Of a DNA stretch of 33,605 bases, positions 25,515-33,605 are shown in pieces (position 1 is the first letter of the stretch; the number at the start of each line of letters is the position of its first letter). Below the pieces are notes generated by a model that did no database searches, was not told where the DNA came from, and saw nothing but the letters and a program-made list of their open reading frames with translations. Source of the stretch: Prevotellaceae bacterium. GTDB taxonomy: Bacteria > Bacteroidota > Bacteroidia > Bacteroidales > UBA932. The position numbers were made by a program, and so were the translations under genes. The stretch is taken from positions 1 to 33,605 of the forward strand of contig JAISPX010000165.1 in NCBI GenBank assembly GCA_031274595.1, given 5' to 3'.

Positions 25515-26064
25515 TCAGACATAAATATATCCATAAAAATACGGATTTACATAAGGAAGTATTAATGAAAATGATTTTTCTGTTTCCTGACATACGGCTG
25601 TGTAAATATAAGTATATTCTCTTACTAATTTGATTACTTACAGATGCTCTGCTATTTGGCGGAAACCAACAGGATGTGATATTATCTATGCGTCCAAAGC
25701 GAACTTCATCCTGAAAAAACAATTTAACAGGTCTTGAATATTGATTGTCTGTAAATTCTAACGCTTTGGATGCCAGTAACTCTTGAGGTTTTTTATACTC
25801 TTCCTGTGCTGCCTTATCTGCTTTCGGATAACTTTGACGAGGCATTTTTTTACGCCAACCATGACGTTTGAACATGTCCCAAATATAGTCATCGGATAAC
25901 GATTTTCCTAATTTTCCCTCTACGATAACTTTTATATCTTTATAGATAAGTATGTTGCCTGATAAGGATTGTTGTTCTACACTTTTAAGTATTTGCACCT
26001 CTTCATCAAGTGTCATCGGCAACAAACTTCCTGCAACCTTCCCAATTATCGTACGTCCGCCATG
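25515..26064 (-). pseudogene. Broken IS630-family transposase
   Basis: The frame gives GGRTIIGKVAGSLLPMTLDE from about 26064, a second helix-turn-helix (YIWDMFKRHGWRKKMPRQSY) and the first part of the DDE domain (KLFFQDEVRFGRIDN, then SCWFPPNSRASVSNQ). Near 25630 the frame shifts: the correct continuation LVREYTYIYTAVCQETEKSF then SLILPYVN is in another frame and ends at a stop at 25515. Stop codons lie just upstream of 26064, so the N-terminal HTH is missing, and the C-terminal Glu region is also lost. The element cannot make an active transposase. Terminal repeats were not found. Confidence 0.85.
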
Positions 26065-26067
26065 TTA

Positions 26068-26433
26068 ATCCTATCTATTTATACTTTTGTATAATGCTGT
26101 ATATACTTATGTTTACACACACTAAGTGTTTTGTCTATTTCTTCTGTTTTTTTCCATAATTTGTTTGTACGGCATAAATAATTTGCCAATCACGGAAAAT
26201 CCGAAACGATATTTGTGATTTCAAGTGTTTTAACAACGCTTTGTCATCGTTATATTTTTATCAAAAAACCTTGCAAAAAATAACGAAATAAAACAGATTT
26301 GAAACATAAAAACATTTTACTTTTCTTTTTAACTTTTGGGTCAAGCAGAAAACAACAAGAGAAAAAATAAAATATGTTATGAGATAAACAAAAAATAATT
26401 TTACAATAAATTAACACAGTAAGGAACAACTAA
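26068..26433. other. Gene-free AT-rich gap
   Basis: Between the IS630 remnant and the lgt stop codon I see no supported gene, tRNA or clear hairpin. Some of it may be decayed insertion-element DNA. Confidence 0.5.
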
Positions 26434-27267
26434 TTACTTTTTATTTGCCGAAATCTTTTTTTGATTATAAAAAACAATTATAATTATACCGATAATTATA
26501 AACGGCAAACTCAACAACTGTCCCATATTGAGCGTCATTTGTTGTTCAAAATCAACCTGATTGTTTTTTACAAATTCTATTAAAAATCGGGCTGTAAAAA
26601 GTCCTGTGAGAAATATTCCGAAAATTATTCCGGGCTTTTTTATGCCAAAATCTTTTTTGAAAAACAAATAATACAAAACGGCAAAAAGCAAAATGTAAGC
26701 AAGCGCTTCGTAAATCTGAGTAGGATGCGCTGGATCGATTTCGCCTGCACGCACAAAAACGAATCCCCACGGAAGATTTGTTGTATGACCATAAATTTCC
26801 GAATTCATCAGATTGCCGAAACGAACAACCGCTCCTGCTATCGGCACTGCTATTGCAATTCGGTCGAGCGACCAGATATAAGGCATTTTATATTTTCGGC
26901 AATAAAGCCACAATGCCAATAAAATTCCAATAGCCGCTCCGTGACTCGCAAGTCCTGCATAACCGATAAATTTCCCATTGTGTATAGGCAAAATTATTTC
27001 CAATGGATATTTAAGGTAATAGTCTCCATCATAAAACAGACAATGCCCAACTCGCGCACCGATAAAAATAAACGGTATAACATAATTTATGGTAAGTTTG
27101 TCTAAAAGTTCGATTTTTATGTTTTCTTTCTTGAAAATCTTTCTGAAAATAACATAACTTATCACAAAACACAATACCCAGCAAAGGCTGTAATAACGAA
27201 TGCTTATAAAACCCAAATCAAGCATTACAGGGTCAATATTCCAATTTATCGAAAGTAATCGTATCAT
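26434..27267 (-). CDS. lgt: Prolipoprotein diacylglyceryl transferase
   Basis: 277 residues with about seven membrane segments. It transfers diacylglycerol from phosphatidylglycerol to the lipobox Cys of prolipoproteins in the inner membrane. The Lgt signatures are YAGLASHGAAIG (His109, Gly110), VVRFGNLMNSEIYG (Arg149, Asn151, Glu157) and HPTQIYEAL (181-189). The length is normal. It is followed on the minus strand by a gene-free stretch and preceded, 28 bp away, by the methyltransferase gene in the same direction. Confidence 0.97.
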   Translation of the reverse strand: MIRLLSINWNIDPVMLDLGFISIRYYSLCWVLCFVISYVIFRKIFKKENIKIELLDKLTINYVIPFIFIGARVGHCLFYDGDYYLKYPLEIILPIHNGKFIGYAGLASHGAAIGILLALWLYCRKYKMPYIWSLDRIAIAVPIAGAVVRFGNLMNSEIYGHTTNLPWGFVFVRAGEIDPAHPTQIYEALAYILLFAVLYYLFFKKDFGIKKPGIIFGIFLTGLFTARFLIEFVKNNQVDFEQQMTLNMGQLLSLPFIIIGIIIIVFYNQKKISANKK

Positions 27268-27295
27268 TTTATCATTAATTTTTTAATATTTAAAT

Positions 27296-28192
27296 TCATA
27301 ATTTTATTCTCGAAAAAACGCTTAACGGCAAACGCTTGCCAAATCTGTCTTCAAGTACAAGTTCGCCAAAGGTTTTTTCCTTTACATTGCCAAATACCGA
27401 ACTTGTGAGAGTATCGGCGACTATTGCCGAAAATCCGTTTGAATAAAGATTGAGCAACAAAAAACTGTTTGCAGGTTCAAGCGTTTTATTACAATTTGTG
27501 AGCAATTCAAAAATATTTTCGTCAAGTTTCCATTTTTCGCCATCCGTGCCGTGTCCGTAAGCGGGAGGGTCGAGAATAATTCCGTTATAACGGTTTCCGC
27601 GTTTGGCTTCGCGTTTTATAAAGCGCATGGCATCTTCAATCACCCAGCGGATATTATCAAGTTTGCTGAGTTGCATATTCTCGCGCGCCCACGAAACAAC
27701 CTGTTTTACCGAATCCAAATGCACAACATCAGCGCCGGCAAATTTTGCAGCCAGCGAAGCGCCGCCAGTATATGCAAACAAATTCAATACGCGCGGTTTT
27801 TCCATATTCAGATTTTTTACCGTTTCGTAAATATAATCCCAATTTGGCGCTTGTTCGGGGAAAATGCCTACATGCTTAAACGATGTCAATCCAAGTCTCA
27901 TCCTGAAATTCATATCTTTGTTTTTGTATGAGATTGTCCATTGTTCGCGCATTGTTTTTTTGTTTATCCAAGTTCCGCTGTCTTCTTTGCCTGATTTTCC
28001 GAAACCTGCGCCCTGTTTGAATGTTGAGTCTGCTATCTGTTCCCATTCTTTGTCGGTCATTGATTTTGCCCACACAGCCTTAGGCTCGGGACGTCTCACG
28101 ACAAAATTGCCGAAGCGTTCAAGTTTTTCAAAATCGCCACAGTCAATAAGTTCATAGTCATTCCATTTTTTATCGGGACTTAAAATTTGCAT
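27296..28192 (-). CDS. Class I SAM methyltransferase, RlmI/RlmK-like
   Basis: 298 residues. The N-terminal part (FGNFVVRRPEPKAVW) leads to a Rossmann methyltransferase domain: VLNLFAYTGGAS (135-146) binds SAM, VVHLDSVKQ is the acidic loop, and ILDPPAYGHG (206-215) is the catalytic (N/D)PP(Y/F)-type motif. This is the PF10672-type group that includes rRNA cytosine-C5 methyltransferases such as RlmI; the exact base modified here is not known. It lacks a clear PUA domain, so it may be a shorter relative. It is divergent from pgk and probably co-transcribed with lgt. Confidence 0.88.
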   Translation of the reverse strand: MQILSPDKKWNDYELIDCGDFEKLERFGNFVVRRPEPKAVWAKSMTDKEWEQIADSTFKQGAGFGKSGKEDSGTWINKKTMREQWTISYKNKDMNFRMRLGLTSFKHVGIFPEQAPNWDYIYETVKNLNMEKPRVLNLFAYTGGASLAAKFAGADVVHLDSVKQVVSWARENMQLSKLDNIRWVIEDAMRFIKREAKRGNRYNGIILDPPAYGHGTDGEKWKLDENIFELLTNCNKTLEPANSFLLLNLYSNGFSAIVADTLTSSVFGNVKEKTFGELVLEDRFGKRLPLSVFSRIKL

Positions 28193-28285
28193 TTATCAAG
28201 ATATTTTGAATTCAAATGTACGGCAAATTTTATTAACAAAGAAATAAAAATATTATTTCATGTAATATTTTTCAACTTTAAATAG

Positions 28286-28293
28286 TACTTTTG
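28286..28293 (+). promoter_or_regulatory. Candidate -7 box (TACTTTTG) for pgk
   Basis: TACTTTTG matches TAnnTTTG exactly and ends 41 bp before the pgk start. The -33 region around 28266-28272 is T-rich without a perfect TTTG. Confidence 0.5.
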
Positions 28294-28334
28294 TATTCCT
28301 GAATTGATATTTAATAAATTAAAAATCATAAAAT

Positions 28335-29594
28335 ATGCAAAAAATTGACAACTACAATTTCAGTGGTAAACGCGCAATTATACGTGTTGATTTTAACGTT
28401 CCCATGAACGAAAAATTTGAAGTAACCGACGATACGCGCATTCGTGCGGCAATTCCGACAATCAAAAAAGTGCTGGAAAAAGGCGGCTCGGTAATTTTAA
28501 TGTCGCATCTCGGACGTCCTAAAAAAAACAACGACGATAAATTTTCTCTTTCGCACATTATAGGAGCGATTGAAAGTCGTTTAGATGTAAAAGTTGCTTT
28601 TGCAGGCGATTGTATGGGTGAGAAAGCGGCGCAAATGGCAGCAGATATTAAATCGGGAGAAGTGATATTGCTTGAAAATCTCCGTTTTTATGCCGAAGAA
28701 GAAGGCAAAGCTCGCGGACTTGCCGAAGATGCAAGCGACGAAGTTAAATCTGCGGCAAAAAAAGAAATCAAAGAAAAACAAAAAGAATTTACCAAAAAAC
28801 TTGCATCGTATGCCGATTGTTATATAAATGATGCTTTCGGAACGGCGCACCGCGCACACGCTTCCACAGCGTTGATTGCCGAATATTTTCTCAACGACAA
28901 AATGTTCGGGTACGTTATGGAAGGCGAATTGAAGGCTATTGACAAAGTTCTTGAATCGCCCGAACGTCCGTTTACGGCTATTCTCGGAGGTTCAAAAGTG
29001 TCATCGAAAATTACAATTATCAAACGACTTTTGGAAAGTGTTGACAATTTGATTATAGGCGGCGGAATGGGATTTACATTTATAAAAGCGCAAGGCGGAA
29101 AAATAGGAAATTCAATATGCGAAGACGAATTTATGCCGTTGGCTTTGGAGATTTTGGAAGAAGCAAAACAAAAAGGCGTAAAAATTTACCTTTCGGTTGA
29201 AACCATTGCAGGCAACTCATTCAGCAATGATGCAGATATACAAACAGTATCTATTAACAATATTCCAGACGGCTGGGAAGGCATGGATGCTTCGCCGAAA
29301 ACAATTGCTATTTGGGAAAATGTAATTTTAAATTCCAAAACAATACTTTGGAACGGACCTGTCGGCGTATTTGAATTTCCAAAATTTGCCAAAGGCACAG
29401 AAACAATTGCAAAAATAATTGCCAAAGCAACAGAAAAAGGCGCATACTCGCTTATAGGCGGCGGCGATTCTGTTGCTGCCATAAATAAATTCGGATTGGC
29501 AAAAGATGTCAGTTATGTATCAACAGGCGGAGGCGCTTTGCTCGAATATATGGAAGGAATTGAACTTCCGGGAGTGAAAGCAATTCGCAGTTAA
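28335..29594 (+). CDS. pgk: Phosphoglycerate kinase
   Basis: 419 residues, normal length. It makes ATP from 1,3-bisphosphoglycerate in glycolysis. The start [14 protein letters not shown] with substrate-binding residues, [71 protein letters not shown] and the nucleotide loop [16 protein letters not shown] all agree with the family. Transcription starts from its own upstream box; the next gene downstream is on the opposite strand after a 655-bp gap. Confidence 0.98.
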   Translation: MQKIDNYNFSGKRAIIRVDFNVPMNEKFEVTDDTRIRAAIPTIKKVLEKGGSVILMSHLGRPKKNNDDKFSLSHIIGAIESRLDVKVAFAGDCMGEKAAQMAADIKSGEVILLENLRFYAEEEGKARGLAEDASDEVKSAAKKEIKEKQKEFTKKLASYADCYINDAFGTAHRAHASTALIAEYFLNDKMFGYVMEGELKAIDKVLESPERPFTAILGGSKVSSKITIIKRLLESVDNLIIGGGMGFTFIKAQGGKIGNSICEDEFMPLALEILEEAKQKGVKIYLSVETIAGNSFSNDADIQTVSINNIPDGWEGMDASPKTIAIWENVILNSKTILWNGPVGVFEFPKFAKGTETIAKIIAKATEKGAYSLIGGGDSVAAINKFGLAKDVSYVSTGGGALLEYMEGIELPGVKAIRS

Positions 29595-29653
29595 ATGAAT
29601 TTTTTATAATAAATCTTTAGCGCTTATTTAGGAATAGTCAATACTAAAATTAA

Positions 29654-29967
29654 TATACTATAATTGCAATATGTAGAACAAGTGGTTCTGGAAAATCATA
29701 TCTTTTAAGTTTGTTAAAAAGGTGCATTAATTCTTCTTTATATGCTCGTTTATATGGACATCATAAACATAATATACTTGACCGTATAGAAAAAATATTT
29801 ATCCAGAATATATTAATGAAGATAATTTTGATAAAATTATTAATGATATCAACCATATAAGGCAAGGGCATATATTCAGTCATAACCTAAATCCGTTATT
29901 TCGATATTGTTCGGTCTTAAATAGCGGACAATATACATTACCTATGACATTATCTTGTATCTATTAA
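29654..29967 (+). pseudogene. Decayed reading frame with a P-loop-like N-terminus
   Basis: From 29654 to 29860 the frame reads YTIIAICRTSGSGKSYLLSL then LKRCINSSLYARLYGHHKHN, a strand-loop-helix that looks like a P-loop or sulfotransferase 5'-phosphosulfate loop. It ends at a stop at 29858. An overlapping second frame carries NIYPEYINEDNFDKIINDIN, HIRQGHIFSHNLNPLFRYC and stops at 29965. The join suggests a frameshift in one ancestral protein. There is no usual start codon. The protein family is not recognised. The remaining gap to 30250 holds a repeat. Confidence 0.35.
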
Positions 29968-30084
29968 TTGGGGGAATAACAAACAGTTCTTTCTATTCAG
30001 TCTCTTTATATGATACAAAATAACCATCAAGGTATGCATAATGTTTTTTGAGTATCCGTATTATGTTCTACTTGTTTCGCCTTG

Positions 30085-30245
30085 CAATGACGACATTTTA
30101 TTAATAGGCGTTTGCGCTATGCTTCACACCGCAGGAAACAACAAGTTCGCTGTTTTCGTGTGGGGCATTGTCGGTTTTTCAAAGGATAACCCGCATCCCG
30201 CACGACATGCAGATGTATGTTTTTGTCCGTAGGCTACGCCTATTC
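30085..30245. repeat. Dispersed repeat segment related to 25322-25480
   Basis: Contains the reverse complements of GTGAAGCATAGCGCAA (30112-30127) and CTACGGACAA (30223-30232) found near 25.4 kb, in a different order and spacing. The open frame across this stretch (start near 30041) has no protein-like support and is not called. Confidence 0.5.
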
Positions 30246-30249
30246 TTAT

Positions 30250-32055
30250 TTACAAATTCAAATTCAATTCTTTTGGATATTTTGCGCTGTAACTTATAAA
30301 ATATTCTTTTGTTTCGCCTGCTTTCAGTTGTCCTTCCCAAGTTATGACTCCAATATCTTCGCGGTTTGTTGTCGGTTTTGTTGTTTTTTCGAGCAACTCA
30401 ACGGTAATATTTTTGTTGGTTGATAAAGGATATTGGTCTTTCAGTATCATCCATACGTCTTTGTTTTGATTGTTGCGCACGGTGATTTTGTAAGCCAGCG
30501 ATACTTTTGTATCAGTACCTAAGAATTTCACGCTGCTGAAATCCTGCATTTTTTCGCGTTTCACCGATACTCGTTTGTCCGTGCCGAGCGTAAGCGTAAG
30601 TTTTTTATTTGTTGATGCCGCATCAACAGCCGTTTGTCCGATATACGTTCCATCGTAAGTAACGTTTGCCTGCCCGCTCATCAAATTTAATTTTTCCCAA
30701 TCCGAAATTTCCGCAATAAGGAATGTTTCTTTGTCAAGTTTCGGCGCACAATAATATTTGTAACTGACGTTTGTTGTAACTTGTTTTTCAAGTTCAATAA
30801 CCTGTTCTTTTCCGTTTCCTGTTATAGTATAAGGCAGGTCGATTGAAAATGTTCTGCTCAACTGATTTTCATCTTGCGAAACGTAATCTTCTATCGTTTT
30901 TGTTGTAATAACAATAACTCCACCTGCTGCCTGCGCACCATAAACAGACGTTGCCGATTCGCCTGTTAATTCATTTTTGCTTGATATTTGGTCTGGAGAT
31001 ATTGACATCGCTGCTTCTTTGTCAACAACAACTCCGTTTACCACGTAAATCGGCTCTTGTCGTTGTGATCTTTTTAGCGTACCGTAACCGATAACATTAC
31101 TTTCTTTTAGACTTTGTGTTTCATACGAAATGCTGTTTTGTGCCATATCCATCTCCGGTTTAGACTTATATGAAGCATAAGTTTGTTCGCGCAAAAACCA
31201 TGCATTGAATACAGGCGCTGTTTTTCCGCTGCTTGGCATTCCTGTTGACAAGGACAGTTTTACTTTATTCCAGTCGAAACCTGTATTTTGCCGCACTCGT
31301 GCTTTTGTTGTTAAGTTTATCGGAGCGTCAGATGAAATTATGTTTATATCGTAAAATGGCGTCCAGCTTGCAGATGTTGTGAAATATTTTATTGTAATTT
31401 TTGCATTTACGGTTAAAGGCGAATTTAATTTAAGTCTCAAAATTCCCGCATCTTTGCCCGATTTTGTTTGCTCCTGTTTGAGTTGTGCCTGCAAGCGGGC
31501 AACCTGTTCTTTGATTTTTTGCTTACTTTTCTCCGATTTTGATATTGCCTTATTAAATTCGAGCGATTTCTTTTGAAAATTATCAATATTACTGTTCAAT
31601 TCTTCAATTGAGATTGATTTTTCGGGAACGGTTATATTGTGAGTGATTCCCTGTTTCAGAATATTCAGCATTTCGGTATTTACTTTAATATCAATTTCAA
31701 CTTTTTCCAGTTCGTTGCTGTAAAAAAGTATTGAATCCTGAAGATTTTTTGTAACATCGTTTTTCCTTTCGGGCGCTAAATAATTAATCGAATATTCAAA
31801 CGAAGAAACTATAACGCCGTCGCTGATTTTTATCTGCAAACTGTTTCGGTTAAGTATTGGGCTTATTTCCTCAATTGTAATTTCGTTTTCGCCATGCACA
31901 AGCGCAGCCGATGCGGTGTGAGTAAGTTCTGCTCCCGTAAAAAATACGGTTGCATCTTTCAAAACTGCTTTTACGATTTTTTCGTTATCTGAAAATCCTT
32001 GCGTTGCAAACGTCATCATTAATAATACTGTAATGAGATTTCTTTTTGTTGTCAT
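30250..32055 (-). CDS. DUF4139 (mucoidy-inhibitor-A-like) exported protein with TonB-plug-like insert
   Basis: 601 residues with signal peptide (ending about MMTFATQGFSD). The N-terminal DUF4140-like part (VKAVLKDATVFFTGAELTHT) and a coiled coil (about 105-200) precede the DUF4139 body (SWTPFYDINIISSDAPINLT, DWNKVKLSLSTGMP, and later WEGQLKAGETKEYFISY). Between them, residues 321-386 read VIGYGTLKRS, PIYVVNGVVVDK and ATSVYGAQAAGGVIVITTK, the signatures of the plug of SusC-type TonB-dependent receptors. The insert lies at a loop of the DUF4139 domain. The function of the family is unknown; export and the insert suggest contact with the outer membrane or another plug-bearing partner. Confidence 0.9.
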   Translation of the reverse strand: MTTKRNLITVLLMMTFATQGFSDNEKIVKAVLKDATVFFTGAELTHTASAALVHGENEITIEEISPILNRNSLQIKISDGVIVSSFEYSINYLAPERKNDVTKNLQDSILFYSNELEKVEIDIKVNTEMLNILKQGITHNITVPEKSISIEELNSNIDNFQKKSLEFNKAISKSEKSKQKIKEQVARLQAQLKQEQTKSGKDAGILRLKLNSPLTVNAKITIKYFTTSASWTPFYDINIISSDAPINLTTKARVRQNTGFDWNKVKLSLSTGMPSSGKTAPVFNAWFLREQTYASYKSKPEMDMAQNSISYETQSLKESNVIGYGTLKRSQRQEPIYVVNGVVVDKEAAMSISPDQISSKNELTGESATSVYGAQAAGGVIVITTKTIEDYVSQDENQLSRTFSIDLPYTITGNGKEQVIELEKQVTTNVSYKYYCAPKLDKETFLIAEISDWEKLNLMSGQANVTYDGTYIGQTAVDAASTNKKLTLTLGTDKRVSVKREKMQDFSSVKFLGTDTKVSLAYKITVRNNQNKDVWMILKDQYPLSTNKNITVELLEKTTKPTTNREDIGVITWEGQLKAGETKEYFISYSAKYPKELNLNL

Positions 32056-32092
32056 AATGTTGAATTTGAATTGTTATTTATTATTTACAAAA

Positions 32093-33055
32093 TTAGTAAT
32101 TATTTTTATACCATTCATAAAACCTTTCTATCCCTGCGCTCAGTTGAGTTTGCGGGTTATAATTTAAAAGTTTTTTTGCCTTTGAAATATCTGCAAAAGT
32201 GCGCGGAGCATCGGCGGGATGAAGTTTGTCGAATTGCGTTATTGCTTTTTTGCCAATCGCATTTTCAAGCGCAGAAACCAGTTCCGACAATCCTGCGGTG
32301 TGATTGTTTCCGAGATTTATGGCTTCAAACATTGTTTTGTCATAAGTCATTGCTGCCGTTATTCCGCTTAATATATCGTCAATAAAAGTGTAATCGCGAA
32401 ATGTTTCGCCGTTGCCGTAAAGCGTAATTGCTTTGTTTTCGCCGATTAACTTTGTAAATTTATGAATAGCCAAATCTGGACGCTGTCTTGGACCGTAAAC
32501 GGTGAAAAACCGCAAAGCAATGAAACGTATATCATACAGTTTACTGTAAGTATAACCCAAATATTCGCCTGCAATTTTTGTTGCTGCATACGGACTTACG
32601 GGCATCAACGCGGATGTTTCGCTCCACGGCACATCGGGATTAATGCCATAAATGCTGCTTGACGATGCAAATATGAATTGTTTTATATTTTTTTGTTTTG
32701 CAAATTCAAGCATGTTCAATGTTCCCAAAACATTTGTCTGCTCGTATAAATCAGATTGCAATATGCTTGGACGCACACCTGCTTTTGCCGCCAAATGAAT
32801 AATCATATCGTAATCGCCACAAAGATTTCTGCTTATTTCATTGGCATTTCTGATGTCGATTTTTAGAAACTGCACATCCTTATGGTTTTCAAATGCGGCA
32901 ATGTTCTTTTGTTTTAGATTTATGTCGTAAAAATCATCAAAATTGTCGATACAGGTTATTTTGCATCCTCCATGTTTGAGCAAACATTCGGCAAGCGAAC
33001 TGCCTATGAAACCCGCCGCGCCTGTAATTATAATGTTTTTATCAAAATCGTTCAT
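32093..33055 (-). CDS. NAD-dependent epimerase/dehydratase, UDP-glucuronate-epimerase-like
   Basis: 320 residues from the ATG at 33055 (MNDFDKNIIITGAAGFIGSS); an ATG at 33112 would place 19 extra residues before the Rossmann fold, so the inner start is preferred. The NAD motif is GAAGFIGS; FASSSSIYG and YAATKIAGE give the catalytic Ser/Tyr-x3-Lys; FFTVYGPRQRPDLAIHKFTK is typical of the UDP-glucuronate 4-epimerase (GAE) branch. These enzymes make nucleotide sugars for surface polysaccharides. No sugar transferase lies nearby in the window, so the product is not fixed. DUF4139 follows 38 bp downstream in the same direction. Confidence 0.92.
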   Translation of the reverse strand: MNDFDKNIIITGAAGFIGSSLAECLLKHGGCKITCIDNFDDFYDINLKQKNIAAFENHKDVQFLKIDIRNANEISRNLCGDYDMIIHLAAKAGVRPSILQSDLYEQTNVLGTLNMLEFAKQKNIKQFIFASSSSIYGINPDVPWSETSALMPVSPYAATKIAGEYLGYTYSKLYDIRFIALRFFTVYGPRQRPDLAIHKFTKLIGENKAITLYGNGETFRDYTFIDDILSGITAAMTYDKTMFEAINLGNNHTAGLSELVSALENAIGKKAITQFDKLHPADAPRTFADISKAKKLLNYNPQTQLSAGIERFYEWYKNNY

Positions 33056-33296
33056 TTTGTGTTTTCCGTGAATTTTAAGAATATGTATTCGTATGTTCAA
33101 ATTTATTAACAATTAACGGCAAAGATACTCAAATTAAAACTTTACGAAACTATAACAAGATTATTTTAAGTAACGTGGAAATGTATTGTCCCCCGCAACG
33201 GCAAATCAAAGATTAATACTAATACCAAGCCACTGGTTAATGGTATAATGATTAATGTTGTTGATTTGTTGTATTTGCTTATTTGTTGATTTGTCA

Positions 33297-33400
33297 AACG
33301 TCATTGCGGGCTTGACCCGCAATCTAGCTTGGCTTGCCAAGAATCTCCTAATTATCACATGCGATTTTTCAAGGGATACCGTGTCAAGCACGGTATGACG
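33297..33400. repeat. Dispersed hairpin repeats (TTGCGGG and ATACCGTG types)
   Basis: Three short hairpins occur in a row: TTGCGGG/CCCGCAA (33303, 33315), CTTGG/CCAAG (33327, 33336) and ATACCGTG/CACGGTAT (33376, 33389). The surrounding CGTCATTGCGGGCTTGACCC and GTCAAGCACGGTATGACGG texts are of the kind found in many scattered copies in bacterial genomes. No gene is supported across them; the frame at 33206-33454 is a shadow. Confidence 0.65.
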
Positions 33401-33436
33401 GACTCTTGAGACAGCCTCGCATAGTGAAATACAAAA

Positions 33437-33473
33437 ACCCCAACAGAATTTCAAACTCTGTCAGGGTTGCAGA
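33437..33473. repeat. Imperfect palindrome related to the repeat at 10283
   Basis: AACCCC, then CAGAATTT-C-AAACTCTG, then CAGGGTT form an imperfect inverted repeat that shares its core with the perfect palindrome at 10283-10301. The remaining part of 33113-33296 is AT-rich with no gene seen. Confidence 0.55.
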
Positions 33474-33503
33474 CTTGACAGGCAGAGCCTGCGCCGAACA
33501 ATA

Positions 33504-33605
33504 TCAATCTCTCACACATCTACAATAATATTCATTAATCGTCTTTGTTTTGAATTTGTTGCCTCTTGGTTTACTTCTTTTTTCTAAATCCTTTATACTT
33601 ACAAA
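33504..33605 (-). CDS. Possible 3' end of a gene running off the right edge
   Basis: The minus-strand frame from the window edge to a TGA at 33504-33506 is open for 33 codons and reads KDLEKRSKPRGNKFKTKTIN then EYYCRCVRD. It is basic and protein-like but too short to identify, and it could be a chance open frame or part of a mobile element. Confidence 0.25.
   Translation of the reverse strand, partial: FVSIKDLEKRSKPRGNKFKTKTINEYYCRCVRD

Noticed and set aside
30041-30232. 63-residue plus-strand frame in the pgk-DUF4139 gap
   Set aside because: It runs through dispersed repeat sequence and has no recognisable protein features.
33206-33454. 82-residue minus-strand frame near the right edge
   Set aside because: It is built from hairpin repeats known to be scattered in genomes and does not look like a protein.

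Overview
The window is AT-rich DNA from a member of the Bacteroidota, most likely a Bacteroidales-type organism. The support is an outer-membrane beta-barrel protein with a carboxypeptidase-like N-terminal domain, a GG-motif peptide precursor with a SPASM radical SAM maturase, DUF4139 and histone H1-like proteins, promoter boxes of the TAnnTTTG type, start codons without clear Shine-Dalgarno sequences, and IS remnants of Bacteroidota type. The species cannot be named from the sequence.

Layout. 1-3.2 kb: a minus-strand pair, a secreted CBM9-like protein followed by an outer-membrane beta-barrel protein that runs off the left edge. 3.2-3.9 kb: a decayed IS1634-type transposase. 3.9-9.1 kb: a plus-strand group with a SpoIID/LytB-domain protein, an AmpG-like permease, cysS and a zinc-ribbon lipoprotein. 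9.1-13.3 kb: a minus-strand group with a membrane-anchored endonuclease/exonuclease/phosphatase-fold protein, a CT398-like zinc-ribbon protein, a Lys/Ala-rich histone H1-like protein, a Nif3-like protein and a MerR-like regulator. 13.6-20.4 kb: the accessory part of the window, a probable ribosomally made, radical-SAM-modified peptide (RiPP) cluster. 20.6-22.5 kb: two tandem M23 peptidases. 22.7-25.3 kb: alaS. 25.3-26.4 kb: a broken IS630 transposase and repeats. 26.4-29.6 kb: lgt, an rRNA-type methyltransferase and pgk. 29.6-30.2 kb: decayed coding sequence and a dispersed repeat. 30.2-33.1 kb: a DUF4139 protein carrying a TonB-plug-like insert, and a sugar-nucleotide epimerase. 33.1-33.6 kb: dispersed hairpin repeats and the possible 3' end of another gene.

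The most interesting part is 13.8-20.4 kb. Read on the minus strand, a stand-alone LytTR regulator is followed by four copies of a (A/G)(A/G)GTGGT motif spaced exactly 21 bp apart, then a candidate promoter, an 81-residue precursor with an LSEGELNKLKGG leader end and three core cysteines, a radical SAM/SPASM enzyme, an exported S41 peptidase, a small exported protein and, beyond an insertion remnant, an exported erythromycin-esterase/ChaN-like protein. I infer that the LytTR protein switches on production of a modified peptide that is processed outside the cytoplasm. No dedicated exporter is visible in the window. Between the last two genes lies an internally deleted IS30-type element that itself contains a 145-bp MITE-like insertion with near-perfect terminal inverted repeats and a 10-bp target duplication.

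No rRNA, tRNA or CRISPR array was recognised.
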